DNA from: Mycobacterium sp. | GTDB lineage: Bacteria; Actinomycetota; Actinomycetes; Mycobacteriales; Mycobacteriaceae | Assembly (NCBI RefSeq): GCF_002863225.1 | Contig: NZ_PKEK01000047.1 | Span: 1-34,855, forward strand | DNA: 34,855 bases | Reading direction: 5' to 3' | Shown: positions 1 to 7,322 of the stretch, piece by piece | Layout: each line of letters opens with the position of its first letter | Position numbering within the stretch: the first letter of the stretch is position 1 | Position numbers and translations under genes: made by a program | The notes under the pieces: model-generated | Databases searched by the model: none | What the model was told of the DNA's origin: nothing | The model's input: only the letters and a program-made list of their open reading frames with translations

Positions 1-125
1 GCGCTTTCGACATGAGCCATGACTGTCACCTATGACCCGACTCATCACCGGTCATCGCTGATGTAACCCATGACGCGACTCATCTGTCACCTATGTCATG
101 AACTCACACACCTCCGCCACCGCTG
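1..125. mobile_element. Probable insertion-sequence end (non-coding repeat DNA)
   Basis: This stretch has no convincing gene. It is built from imperfect repeats: CTGTCACCTATG occurs at 23-34 and 84-95, and CGACTCATC follows or precedes each copy. Part of it (62-95) recurs exactly, inverted, at 34748-34781. The composition (CATGA, GACTCATC and TGTCACC blocks) resembles the outer ends of IS481-like elements in mycobacteria, but that is a recollection, not a search result. No transposase coding is visible on this side, so only an IS end or a solo repeat is supported. Confidence 0.4.
62..95 (+). repeat. 34-bp repeat, left copy (inverted partner at 34748-34781)
   Basis: The 34 bases from TGTAACCCATGACG to GTCACCTATG match the reverse complement of 34748-34781 with no mismatch. 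The flanks diverge immediately on both sides. The two copies face each other across the whole window, 34.65 kb apart. Confidence 0.9.
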
Positions 126-521
126 CTAGCCCTGGTGCATGACCGAATAGGCCAGGTGCAGGCCGATTCCGGTGGAGAGGGCGACCAGCAGCAACGACAC
201 CGCCGGCCAGATCCACATCGTCCACTTGCCGATAGCTGTGACGATGATCCCCACGGCGCCGACCAGGATCGCGAGCCCGACGCCGCCCCAGGTGATCACG
301 TAGGCGGTGCCCAGCGCGTCGTAGTCACACCGGCGGGACCCGCACGAGTCGGTGGCCATCACGAAGAAAAACGAGAGCGTCACCGCGGTCAACGCTGCTA
401 GAACGGCGAGCACGGACAAGATGACGGTCAGGGTGATGTCGACCACCGTGTGCCGCCGCGGCGGCGCGGGCGGTGGGTAGGCCGGTTGATACCCCGGGTA
501 GTAGGGATATTGCGGTTGCAC
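126..521 (-). CDS. Small proline-rich, multi-TM membrane protein
   Basis: The 131-residue product begins with a Pro/Tyr-rich cytoplasmic tail (residues 1-22, with repeated PYYPG/YPPPAPP-like runs). It then shows three hydrophobic segments at about 27-55, 75-97 and 102-127. A short loop between the first two contains a CGSRRC pair that could form a disulfide. The start is GTG at 519-521. The gene lies 23 bp downstream of lipE on the same strand, so co-transcription is likely. Such Pro-rich tails joined to short membrane domains are common in mycobacteria. I do not recognise a named family and no function can be assigned. The stop is only 31 bp from the IS-like repeat at 62-95. Confidence 0.8.
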   Translation of the reverse strand: MQPQYPYYPGYQPAYPPPAPPRRHTVVDITLTVILSVLAVLAALTAVTLSFFFVMATDSCGSRRCDYDALGTAYVITWGGVGLAILVGAVGIIVTAIGKWTMWIWPAVSLLLVALSTGIGLHLAYSVMHQG

Positions 522-544
522 CGCCTAACTATCGCGCAGGTTCG

Positions 545-1786
545 CTAAACGCGCGGGATCTCTGCGGCGATGCGGTCCATCAGGGCTGTGTAGCGCTTGA
601 CCTCCGGATCCCGGCCGGGCTTGCCGCTGCTCACCACACCCGCGGCCAGGCCGCGCTCGGGGTCATTCCAAATCGCGCAGTTGACCAGTCCCAGATGGCC
701 GAACGCATGTGGAGCTCCGCGGCCGAAAGGGCCGAATCTCTTTGTGCCCAGCTGAAATCCGGTGCCCCAGCGGGCCGGCAGCAGTCCCGTCGCGACGTCG
801 GGTCGCAGTCGTCGGCACTGTTTGGCCGCGGCGCGCACTGTCTCCGGGCTCATCACCCGGACACCGTCGAGTTCTCCTCCGCGAAGCCATATCTCGGCAA
901 ACCGCGACATCTCGTCGGCGTTCGAGATCGTGTTGGACGACGGGACAACGGTCTTGAGGAACAGCGGCGTGTTGGTGATCGGGATGATCTCGTGCGTCGT
1001 GCCGCCGACCGCCTTGCGGAAGGCCGCGGCGATCGGCGCGGGCAGCAGCGGGTTGCCGGTGGGATGGCTGTGCGCGACCAATGGGATGTCTTCTTCTGCC
1101 ACGCCGAAATTGGTCCAGCGGAACTTCAGTGGATCGAGTATCTCGGTGGCCAGGATGTCGCGGATGTCCTTACCGGTTGCGGCGTAGACGATTTCGCGCA
1201 TCAGTGGGCCCCATGTCAGCGCGTGATAGATGTGCACCAGACCCGGCCGGTAGATCGGCCGCAGATTGCTGAGCTGCTCTTGGGCGTACTCGTGGTCGTC
1301 GGCTCGCTTGAGGTCAGGCCTCGGACCGGTGGGGAAGGGGACACCCGCGCTGTGGGTGATCACGTGCCGGATGGTGGTGCGGTCCTTGCCGTGACTGGTG
1401 TAAGTCGGGATGTACTGGCAGACCCGGTCGTCGAGCGAGAAATGACCGCGCTCGACCAGCATGTGCACGACGGTCGCGGTGATGGCCTTGGCGGAGGAGT
1501 AGACGCAGAACGGTGTGTCGGTGCGGACGGGGACCTTCTCGGCGTCCGGTGCGTCGGTGGGCGCGTTGCCCCAACCGTGACCGATCGCCCGGTTCAACAC
1601 GACCCTGCCGTTGTGTCGGAGGCAGACCTGGATGGCCGGGTGCATACCGGCCTGGTACCAGTGCCGAGCGGCGTCCCAGATCCGCTCGACGGCCCGTGGG
1701 TCGATGCCGGAGTGGTCCTCGTCGCCGATCGCGGTGACAGATTCTAGGTCGGCTGGGACGTGGATCCTGCCCTGTGAGTCGTCCAT
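545..1786 (-). CDS. lipE: LipE-like serine esterase/lipase (beta-lactamase fold)
   Basis: This is a 413-residue serine hydrolase of the class C beta-lactamase/EstB-type esterase family. The nucleophile motif SxxK is SSAK at residues 97-100 in the context [12 protein letters not shown]-terminal HLG in FGHLGLVNC fits the third family motif. There is no clear signal peptide. ATG at 1784-1786 is chosen because it gives the family length of M. tuberculosis LipE (about 415 aa, from memory). The open frame runs up to 2062 but would then overlap the divergent HNH gene. A TACCCT hexamer (1794-1799, minus strand) sits 7 nt before this ATG, suggesting a leaderless transcript. Substrate is unknown; hydrolysis of short or medium acyl esters is the family expectation. 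Confidence 0.85.
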   Translation of the reverse strand: MDDSQGRIHVPADLESVTAIGDEDHSGIDPRAVERIWDAARHWYQAGMHPAIQVCLRHNGRVVLNRAIGHGWGNAPTDAPDAEKVPVRTDTPFCVYSSAKAITATVVHMLVERGHFSLDDRVCQYIPTYTSHGKDRTTIRHVITHSAGVPFPTGPRPDLKRADDHEYAQEQLSNLRPIYRPGLVHIYHALTWGPLMREIVYAATGKDIRDILATEILDPLKFRWTNFGVAEEDIPLVAHSHPTGNPLLPAPIAAAFRKAVGGTTHEIIPITNTPLFLKTVVPSSNTISNADEMSRFAEIWLRGGELDGVRVMSPETVRAAAKQCRRLRPDVATGLLPARWGTGFQLGTKRFGPFGRGAPHAFGHLGLVNCAIWNDPERGLAAGVVSSGKPGRDPEVKRYTALMDRIAAEIPRV

Positions 1787-1820
1787 GCCCGCGAGGGTAC
1801 GTGGGTGGTGCGGGCCGCCG

Positions 1821-1847
1821 TTATCCACAGTTGCACGGTTATCCACA
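1821..1847 (+). promoter_or_regulatory. Two perfect DnaA-box sequences
   Basis: TTATCCACA occurs at 1821-1829 and again at 1839-1847, same orientation, starts 18 bp apart. Both match the classical E. coli DnaA-box consensus. They lie in the 111-bp divergent gap between lipE and the HNH gene, where the lipE -35 should be. Binding by DnaA is inference. Confidence 0.5.
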
Positions 1848-1885
1848 ATCGGACTTTGGTGAGCACTGATGTCGGCGCCCATCGC

Positions 1886-1907
1886 TATTATTCGAACATG
1901 CGTTCTA
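1886..1907 (+). promoter_or_regulatory. Promoter -10 with LexA (SOS) box overlapping the HNH gene start
   Basis: A -10 hexamer TATTAT at 1886-1891 is followed 6 nt later by ATG at 1898, the layout of a leaderless mRNA. TCGAAC (1892-1897), four bases, then GTTCTA (1902-1907) differs at one position from the mycobacterial SOS box TCGAAC-N4-GTTCGA. LexA bound here would cover the -10 and the start site. Confidence 0.7.
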
Positions 1908-3256
1908 GTAGTCGGGAAGAGGTCGTCGAGGTTCTCGACGCGCTCGACGCCGCCTACAAACGCGCCCTGGACCTCACGTTCGACGCGCTCACCACCCCTG
2001 AACGGCTCAGCGTGTTGGAGCGCTTCGAGGGGTTTCGCCGCGCCCAACCCGCGATCGAGCACGCGCTGATCAACGAGCTGGCCGTGGTCGAGCCGGCCGT
2101 GCTGGGCGGGAAGTTGGCGCCGGTGCTGGCCAACCGGTTACGGATCAGCCGTACCGACGCCTCCCGACGTATGCATGAAGCTGCGGACCTCGGTGAGCGC
2201 CGCGCGCTCAACGGCGAACCACTGGCGCCGGTGCTTGCGGCGACGGCGGCCGCGCAACGCAACGGCGACCTCGGTGCTGGCCACGTCGCGGTGATTCGCA
2301 GTTTCTGGCACCGGATCCCCGACTTCGTCGACGTGGACACCCGCGCTACCGCCGAGGCGCAGCTGGCCCGGCTCGCCGGCGAGCACCGCCCCGATGAGCT
2401 GGCCAAGCTGGCCGACACCCTGATGGACTGCCTCAACCCCGACGGCGACTTCACCGACACCGACCGCGCCCGGCGTCGCGGCCTGACGATCGGTCAACAA
2501 GACATCGACGGGATGTCCCCGATCAGCGGCTGGCTCACCCCCGAAGCCCGCGCCACCCTCGACGCCGTCTTCGCCAAACTCGCCGCCCCCGGGATGTGCA
2601 ACCCGGCCGACGACACACCCTGCATCAGTGGGACACCATCCCAAGCCGCCATCCAGGGTGACACCCGCACCGCCGGGCAACGCCACCACGACGCGCTCCT
2701 CGCCGCCGCCCGCGCACTACTCGCCTCCGGTGAGTTGGGTCAGCACAACGGGCTCCCCACCTCGATCATCGTCACCACCACCCTGCAAGAACTCGAAGCC
2801 GGCGCCGGCCGCGGACTCACCAGCGGCGGCACCCTGCTACCCATGACCGACGTGATCCGCCTGGCCTCCCACGCCCACCACTACCTGGCCATCTTCAACC
2901 ACGGCAAAGCACTCGCGCTGTATCACACCAAACGCCTCGCCTCCCCAGCCCAGCGAATCGTGTTACACGCCAGAGACCGCGGCTGCACCTTCCCCGGCTG
3001 CACCGTGCCCGCCAACCAGTGCCAGGTCCACCACAACGACCCCTACAGGCGCAACCCCGAAACCGACGTCAACACCATGAGCCTGACCTGCGGCCCCAAC
3101 CACGACCTCACCGAGAAGGGCTGGACCACCCGCAACAACGCCCGAGGCCAAACCGAATGGATCCCACCACCGCATCTCGACCACGGCCAACCCCGCACCA
3201 ACAGCTTTCACCACCCGGAAAAATTGCTACGTGACGACGACAATGAAGCGCCCTGA
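1898..3256 (+). CDS. 13E12-type DUF222/HNH endonuclease-like protein
   Basis: The 452-residue protein has the two-part architecture of the mycobacterial 13E12 REP family: an N-terminal helical DUF222 domain (about 10-320) and a C-terminal HNH nuclease domain. The latter carries a CTFPGC zinc pair (Cys363 and Cys368), then QVHHNDP, an Asn and CGPNHDL. This is the canonical His-Asn-His arrangement with further Cys ligands, so it appears catalytically intact. ATG at 1898 is chosen over the upstream frame (open from 1805) because the -10 and SOS box point to it. The gene corresponds to Rv3776 by position. Several 13E12 genes in M. tuberculosis are known to be DNA-damage inducible; their exact role is unclear. 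Confidence 0.85.
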   Translation: MRSSSREEVVEVLDALDAAYKRALDLTFDALTTPERLSVLERFEGFRRAQPAIEHALINELAVVEPAVLGGKLAPVLANRLRISRTDASRRMHEAADLGERRALNGEPLAPVLAATAAAQRNGDLGAGHVAVIRSFWHRIPDFVDVDTRATAEAQLARLAGEHRPDELAKLADTLMDCLNPDGDFTDTDRARRRGLTIGQQDIDGMSPISGWLTPEARATLDAVFAKLAAPGMCNPADDTPCISGTPSQAAIQGDTRTAGQRHHDALLAAARALLASGELGQHNGLPTSIIVTTTLQELEAGAGRGLTSGGTLLPMTDVIRLASHAHHYLAIFNHGKALALYHTKRLASPAQRIVLHARDRGCTFPGCTVPANQCQVHHNDPYRRNPETDVNTMSLTCGPNHDLTEKGWTTRNNARGQTEWIPPPHLDHGQPRTNSFHHPEKLLRDDDNEAP

Positions 3257-3275
3257 GTGCGGAGGCGCTCGGTGT

Positions 3276-3464
3276 CTAGGCCCGATCGCCCTCGGTGTCG
3301 TCGAAAAAGCGCCAGTTGCCATCGGATTCGACTTCCATCCGCCAGCCGAGCTCGGAGTTGTCAGCCTTGGAGTCGACGAACCAGGCGTGCGCATCTTCAG
3401 CGCTCTCGATGTCCTTGGTGTCGACGACGTCGCCGTGCGGGTTGAGTACTCGATAGGTAGCCAT
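3276..3464 (-). CDS. Small hydrophilic conserved-looking protein, 62 aa
   Basis: The product is short and acidic, with a compact pattern: MATYRVLNPHG, an acidic middle (DTKDIESAEDAHAWF) and an aromatic-rich end (GWRMEVESDGNWRFFDD). The sequence has the feel of a small folded domain with a WRFF-type strand near its C-terminus. ATG at 3462-3464 is preferred; an in-frame GTG lies two codons upstream at 3468-3470. It stands 37 bp downstream of echA21 on the same strand and converges on the HNH gene (19-bp gap). I do not recognise a named family. Codon use looks normal for this genome. Confidence 0.65.
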   Translation of the reverse strand: MATYRVLNPHGDVVDTKDIESAEDAHAWFVDSKADNSELGWRMEVESDGNWRFFDDTEGDRA

Positions 3465-3501
3465 CGTCACCGGTTACCCGCTGGGGAGTTGGCGAACCGC
3501 C

Positions 3502-4326
3502 TCACTCCCCGGTGAAGTTGGGTGGCCTCTTCTCGAAGGTCGCGGTGATGCCTTCAGACAGGTCCTTCGACGGCAGGAACGCCGCATTCCACGCCGCCAC
3601 ATAGCGCAGGCTCGCCGAGACCTGTGAAATCCGTTGCTGGTCAAGGACATCCTTGATGCCGTGGACGGTCAGCGGTGGGTTGGCGGCAATCTCGGCGGCG
3701 GTCGCGTGGGCCGCCTGCAAAGTGGCGTCGGGGTCGGCGAATACGTCGTTGACCAGACCGATCTTCTCGGCGCGCGCGGCGTCGATGTCCTTGCCGGTGA
3801 GCGCGAGTTCGCGGAGATGGCCGTCGGACAGGATCAGCGGCAGCCGGGCCAGGCTGCCGACGTCGGCGACGATCGCGAGCTTGACCTCGCGGACCGAGAA
3901 CTTCGCGTCAGCGCTGGCATAGCGGATGTCGACAGCGGATATCAGGTCGACCCCACCACCGATGCACCAGCCGTGGATCGCCGCGACCGTCGGCGTGCGG
4001 CAGTCTGCGACGGCGCTGATGCTGCCCTGCATCCGCATCACCTCGCGATGGAACTCGCTGCGCGGGCCAGCCATCGCGCCGTCGGCCAGCACCGGCGCCA
4101 GCGTGCCGCCCATCGCTGGCAGATCGAGGCCGTAGCTGAAGTTGCGACCGGACCCGGTCAGCACGATCGCGCGCACGTCCGGGTCGGCGTCGAGTTCGGC
4201 GAACAACTCGGGAAGCTCCGCCCAGAACGCCGGGCCCATCGCGTTACCCTTGCCCGGCCCGATCAGCGTCACCTGGGCGACGTGGTCCTTGGTTTCGACG
4301 AGCACGGATTCGTATGGCTGGCCCAT
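3502..4326 (-). CDS. echA21: EchA21, crotonase-family; residues fit a dienoyl-CoA isomerase
   Basis: This 274-residue crotonase-fold protein is usually called enoyl-CoA hydratase EchA21. The oxyanion-hole region HGWCIGGGVDL (118-128) is intact. Three acids match those of delta3,5-delta2,4-dienoyl-CoA isomerase (ECH1): Asp127 in GGGVD, Glu147 in SVREV and Asp155 in VADVG. Their spacing of 20 and 8 residues equals that of Asp176, Glu196 and Asp204 in rat ECH1. The more specific prediction is therefore isomerisation of 3,5-dienoyl-CoA during beta-oxidation of unsaturated fatty acids. It is divergent from the DinB-like gene with only 24 bp between starts and is probably leaderless. Confidence 0.85.
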   Translation of the reverse strand: MGQPYESVLVETKDHVAQVTLIGPGKGNAMGPAFWAELPELFAELDADPDVRAIVLTGSGRNFSYGLDLPAMGGTLAPVLADGAMAGPRSEFHREVMRMQGSISAVADCRTPTVAAIHGWCIGGGVDLISAVDIRYASADAKFSVREVKLAIVADVGSLARLPLILSDGHLRELALTGKDIDAARAEKIGLVNDVFADPDATLQAAHATAAEIAANPPLTVHGIKDVLDQQRISQVSASLRYVAAWNAAFLPSKDLSEGITATFEKRPPNFTGE

Positions 4327-4334
4327 GGACGAGA

Positions 4335-4343
4335 CCGTACCGT
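4335..4343. promoter_or_regulatory. Candidate bidirectional leaderless promoter (overlapping -10 hexamers)
   Basis: Within ACCGTACCGT, TACCGT at 4338-4343 (plus) ends 7 nt before ATG 4351. TACGGT at 4340-4335 (minus) ends 8 nt before the echA21 ATG. Both fit TANNNT, and the two hexamers share three base pairs. No clear -35 is seen on either side. Confidence 0.35.
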
Positions 4344-4350
4344 GGATTTC

Positions 4351-4944
4351 ATGCCCTCCGACCTGCGCCCCGGACCCGACTCACCACCCGCTGACGAGCT
4401 GCGTGCGGCGGAAGCGGCGCTGGGGGTGTTGCAGCACATCGTCCATCCGATCTCTCGTGACGATCTGTCACGTCCGACGGCAAGCGAGGACTTCGACGTC
4501 GCGCAGCTGACCGAACACCTGGTCGAGACGATCGGTTCGATCGGAGCCGCAGTGGACGCCGACCTCCCGGCGCGCGATCCCGACGACACGGTCGAGCGTC
4601 AGCTCGTTGCCGTCGGCCGCGCGACCCTGGATGCCTTCCATCTGCGGCACGGACTGGATGGCTCCGTCACCTGGCGCGGCAGCGAGGCGCCCGTGCGGAC
4701 GCTGGCCGGGGTCCTGGCTTTCGGCATGCTCGTGCACGGGTGGGACTACGCCGCGGCGACAGGGATATCGGCGGACGTTCCCGATTCGCTGGCGAACTAC
4801 GTGCTGGAGCTCGCCGAGAAGTTCGTCACCCCCGAGCGACGGGCCAGCGGCGAATTCGCTCAGCCCGTCGAGCCGCCGGACAAGGCCAGCGCCTTCGACC
4901 GGTTGGCGGCGTTCACCGGCCGCGATCCGGCCCGCGGACGCTAG
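4351..4944 (+). CDS. DinB/mycothiol-dependent maleylpyruvate isomerase-like protein (TIGR03086 type)
   Basis: The 197-residue protein matches the actinobacterial TIGR03083/TIGR03086 group, a DinB-like four-helix fold related to mycothiol-dependent isomerases and transferases. Typical signs are the LTEHLVETIGSIG helix with a candidate metal-ligand His and the LVHGWDYAAATG motif with a second His. ATG 4351 follows a -10-like TACCGT by 7 nt; GTG 4342 in the same frame is an alternative. It corresponds to Rv3773c by position. Its stop overlaps that of the convergent DUF4334 gene within a single CTAG. The substrate is unknown; a thiol-dependent detoxification role is only a family-level guess. Confidence 0.75.
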   Translation: MPSDLRPGPDSPPADELRAAEAALGVLQHIVHPISRDDLSRPTASEDFDVAQLTEHLVETIGSIGAAVDADLPARDPDDTVERQLVAVGRATLDAFHLRHGLDGSVTWRGSEAPVRTLAGVLAFGMLVHGWDYAAATGISADVPDSLANYVLELAEKFVTPERRASGEFAQPVEPPDKASAFDRLAAFTGRDPARGR

Positions 4945-5408
4945 ACGCGCTCGAGGTAGAAGTAGAAATACCTGCCGTTGTCGACGACGCCCTTGCCGTT
5001 CATGATGCCCATCACCGTCTGGTCGTCGACCTGCTTGAAGTGATCGTGCACCGGCTGGCCGTCGTAGACCATGGTGGCGGTGACTTCGCCACGGAACTCC
5101 TCGAGCCACAGGCTCGCCTCGCCCTTGCCCATCTTGACGTTGGAGAAGCGGTTGCCGTCGTCGTCGAGGCAGACCAACGGCTGCACGTCGGCGGGGGAGT
5201 TGAACGTCTTGCCGAACCAGCGGGACTTCTCGAGCTGACCGTTCATCCGGTGGCCGGTGACGAACTCGCCGCCCTTCCACTCGCCGATCATCCCGTCGAC
5301 GGTGGCCGGCGGAAGGCCGGCCCAATAATCGTCCAGCTCGGCATCGGCAATGGAGTCGGTGCGACTCTTGAATTCGTCGAACTTCTTGCGCGCCAACGTC
5401 TCACTCAT
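4941..5408 (-). CDS. GXWXG/DUF4334 domain protein
   Basis: The 155-residue protein contains GEWKGGEF (residues 42-49), which fits the GXWXG motif, followed by a beta-rich DUF4334-like region. Strands include SRWFGKTF, NRFSNVKMGKGEASLW, ATMVYDGQPVHDHFKQVDD and a C-terminal RYFYFYLERV. This fold is lipocalin-like, suggesting small-ligand binding, but no ligand is known to me. A GAGGGGAC Shine-Dalgarno lies just upstream of the ATG (5406-5408), at the end of the aminotransferase gene. The 10-bp gap argues for one transcript with pat. Its stop overlaps that of the convergent gene at 4941-4944. Confidence 0.75.
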   Translation of the reverse strand: MSETLARKKFDEFKSRTDSIADAELDDYWAGLPPATVDGMIGEWKGGEFVTGHRMNGQLEKSRWFGKTFNSPADVQPLVCLDDDGNRFSNVKMGKGEASLWLEEFRGEVTATMVYDGQPVHDHFKQVDDQTVMGIMNGKGVVDNGRYFYFYLERV

Positions 5409-5418
5409 GCCCGTCCCC

Positions 5419-6492
5419 TCAGATCCAGTCCTGCGCGAATTTCAACAGAGCGTCGTTCTCCTCCGGCGCGCCGATCGTCACCCGGACCCCGTCGGTGCCG
5501 TACGGCCGGACCACGATCTGCGCGGCCGCGGCCCGCTCCACGAAGTCCGCGGTGCGCGACCCCAGCGGCAGCCACACGAAGTTCGTCTGCGACGACGGCA
5601 GGGTGAACCCCGCCGCGCGTAGAGCGTCGCTGACCCGGCCGCGCTCGGCCACCACCGCGTCGGTGCGGGCCAGCAACTCGTCGGCTGCGTCCAGCGAGGC
5701 AATGGCCGCCACCTGCGAGATGCTGGTCGCGGTGAACGGCACATAGGCCTTGTCCAGCGCGGTGATCAGGTCGGGATGACCGGCCGCATAGCCCACCCGC
5801 AGTCCGGCCAGACCGTACGCCTTCGAAAACGTGCGGAGCACAACGACATTGCTGTGTTCACGAACCAGCGCGAGGCTGTCCGGCAGTAACCCGTCGCGGA
5901 TGTACTCGACGTAGGCCTCGTCGATCGCGATGGGGATGTGCGAGGGCACCGCCTCGACGAATCGGGTCAGCGCATCGGGATCCACCACCGTCGAGGTGGG
6001 GTTGTTGGGATTGCACACGAAGATCAGCCGGGTCCGGTCGGTGACCGCGGCCAGCATGGCGTCCAGGTCGAAGGTGTGGTCGGTCAACGGCACCTGCACG
6101 GCGGTGGCCCCGGCAAGGCGGACCTGCAGCGGGTAGATCTCGAAGCTGCGCCAGCCGAACAGCACCTCGTCGCCCGCCGTCGCGGTGATCTGGATGAGCT
6201 GCTGACACAGGCTCACCGATCCGCTGCCGACGGCGATGTGCTCGGGGCCCCAGCCGCCGGCGCTGCCGACCCGACCGGAGTTCAGATGCTTGGCCAACGC
6301 CGACTTGAGCTCGACGCAGCCGTTGTCCGGGTACCGGTTGATCGCATCGGCCGAGTGCTCGATGGCGGCGCGGACGGCGGGTAGCGGGCCGAAGACCGTC
6401 TCGTTGCTGGCCAGCTTGATCGCGCCAGGAACGGTCTTACCGGGAACGTAGGCAGGCAGCTCGGCCATTTCGGGACGAAGGCGAGCAGTCAT
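5419..6492 (-). CDS. pat: Aromatic/histidinol-phosphate-type aminotransferase (HisC2/Pat)
   Basis: This is a 357-residue fold-type I PLP aminotransferase. The PLP lysine is Lys224 in TFSKAYGLAG. NPNNPT (161-166) and DEAY (191-194) supply the usual cofactor contacts, and RPYG-DGVRVTIG near the end holds the carboxylate-binding Arg. It corresponds to Rv3772 (hisC2), named pat in some schemes, which favours phenylalanine and tyrosine formation from the 2-oxo acids. That fits tyrA in the same region. A TATGCT hexamer (6499-6504, minus strand) ends 6 nt before the ATG, so the mRNA is probably leaderless. Length is normal. The DUF4334 gene follows by 10 bp. Confidence 0.9.
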   Translation of the reverse strand: MTARLRPEMAELPAYVPGKTVPGAIKLASNETVFGPLPAVRAAIEHSADAINRYPDNGCVELKSALAKHLNSGRVGSAGGWGPEHIAVGSGSVSLCQQLIQITATAGDEVLFGWRSFEIYPLQVRLAGATAVQVPLTDHTFDLDAMLAAVTDRTRLIFVCNPNNPTSTVVDPDALTRFVEAVPSHIPIAIDEAYVEYIRDGLLPDSLALVREHSNVVVLRTFSKAYGLAGLRVGYAAGHPDLITALDKAYVPFTATSISQVAAIASLDAADELLARTDAVVAERGRVSDALRAAGFTLPSSQTNFVWLPLGSRTADFVERAAAAQIVVRPYGTDGVRVTIGAPEENDALLKFAQDWI

Positions 6493-6579
6493 TTCGACAG
6501 CATATGTCGGGCCTGTGTACGCTGTGCTCCGCGGCGGTTCCGAGAGTGCGTTTCGATTCCGGTACCCTCAGACGGCCAA

Positions 6580-6668
6580 GGAGGCGTGCCAGAGCGGCCG
6601 AATGGGACTCACTGCTAATGAGTTGTCCCCCTTACCGGGGACCGGAGGTTCAAATCCTCTCGCCTCCG
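6580..6668 (+). tRNA. tRNA-Ser (anticodon GCT)
   Basis: The acceptor stem GGAGGCG (6580-6586) pairs with CGCCTCC (6661-6667), with discriminator G at 6668. The anticodon stem ACTCA/TGAGT encloses CTGCTAA, giving GCT. A long variable arm (CCCC...GGGG) marks a class II serine tRNA, and TTCAAAT is the T-loop. CCA is not encoded. A TACCCT -10-like hexamer lies at 6563-6568. It reads AGC and AGT codons. Confidence 0.97.
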
Positions 6669-6691
6669 CTGGACAAGACAACTGAACACAG

Positions 6692-6764
6692 GCGCCCGTA
6701 GCTCAACGGATAGAGCATCTGACTACGGATCAGAAGGTTAGGGGTTCGAATCCCTTCGGGCGCA
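6692..6764 (+). tRNA. tRNA-Arg (anticodon ACG)
   Basis: The acceptor stem GCGCCCG (6692-6698) pairs with CGGGCGC (6757-6763), with discriminator A at 6764. The anticodon stem TCTGA/TCAGA encloses CTACGGA, giving ACG, and the T-loop is TTCGAAT. CCA is not encoded. It lies 23 bp after tRNA-Ser(GCT), so both are probably made from one transcript. The wobble A34 must be deaminated to inosine by TadA, which is encoded at 33637-34104. A short GACGC/GCGTC hairpin at 6777-6793 may end the transcript. Confidence 0.97.
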
Positions 6765-6799
6765 CTCAGCGGCATCGACGCTTCCGTGGCGTCAGCCCC

Positions 6800-7162
6800 T
6801 CAGTGCGCGATCAGATTCGCGGCGAGGTCCGCCTCGTCGGCGCGCAGACTGCCCACCGCCGCCGACCGCAACTCCCAGTGCGCGAGCCCGCCGTCGGGAA
6901 CCCTCAACCGTCCGGTCGCCAGCGCTTCGCCGATCAGAGCGCGTACCCGCTGCTCGTTCGCCGGTTCGGTCGCGAAAACCACTCGTAGCGCTATGGTTTC
7001 GCCGTCGGCGACATTGCTGACGTAGTGCGGCGCGAGCGGGCACGGTGGCGGGTGGTCCCAGCCGCCGCACAATGCTTTGGCGATCGCGCCGCCGAGGGCA
7101 TCGGGGCTGTCCCCGTCATGCATCAAGACCACTGCGTCGTGGGCAAAGGCTTTGCGCGCCAT
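6800..7162 (-). CDS. Conserved hypothetical protein (Rv3771c-like), 120 aa
   Basis: The protein opens with MARKAFAHDAVVLMHDGDSPDALGG and contains a CGGWDHPPPCPLAPHY segment whose two Cys and nearby His residues could bind a metal. An alpha/beta region with RVVFATEPANEQRVRALIGEAL follows. By position it matches Rv3771c of M. tuberculosis, which has no assigned role. ATG 7160-7162 is preceded on the minus strand by TAAGGT (7170-7175) at 7 nt, so a leaderless mRNA is likely. It is convergent with the tRNA pair. No domain is recognised with confidence. Confidence 0.75.
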   Translation of the reverse strand: MARKAFAHDAVVLMHDGDSPDALGGAIAKALCGGWDHPPPCPLAPHYVSNVADGETIALRVVFATEPANEQRVRALIGEALATGRLRVPDGGLAHWELRSAAVGSLRADEADLAANLIAH

Positions 7163-7203
7163 GCGAACTACCTTATTGCGACACGGTCACGGATGCGTAC
7201 CCA

Positions 7204-7240
7204 TTGAAACATCAGAGGTTTCAACTGCAACATTCGAAAC
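7204..7240. promoter_or_regulatory. Operator-like inverted repeats in the divergent gap
   Basis: TTGAAAC (7204-7210) and GTTTCAA (7218-7224) form a perfect 7-bp inverted repeat with a 7-bp spacer. A third half-site GAAAC at 7236-7240 pairs with the same GTTTC. The sites lie between the divergent genes starting at 7162 and 7323. No repressor for them is identified. Confidence 0.4.
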
Positions 7241-7322
7241 TATCGTCACATGAGCAACTGCGAACGTCAACGGGATCCTGCGTGATTCAGCGGCGACGGC
7301 TCGACCCCTGGAGAGGTGGGAC

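Noticed and set aside
473..1747. 424-codon plus-strand open frame opposite lipE
   Set aside because: It lies wholly opposite lipE, is rich in Arg/Asp/Val strings typical of antisense GC-rich frames, and has no domain or ribosome site.
1787..2062. N-terminal extension of lipE
   Set aside because: It overlaps the HNH gene and its promoter on the other strand, and LipE-family length is met from ATG 1784-1786.
3634..4350. Upstream part of the long plus-strand frame ending at 4944
   Set aside because: It is antisense to echA21. Only the section from ATG 4351 shows a protein family (DinB-like).
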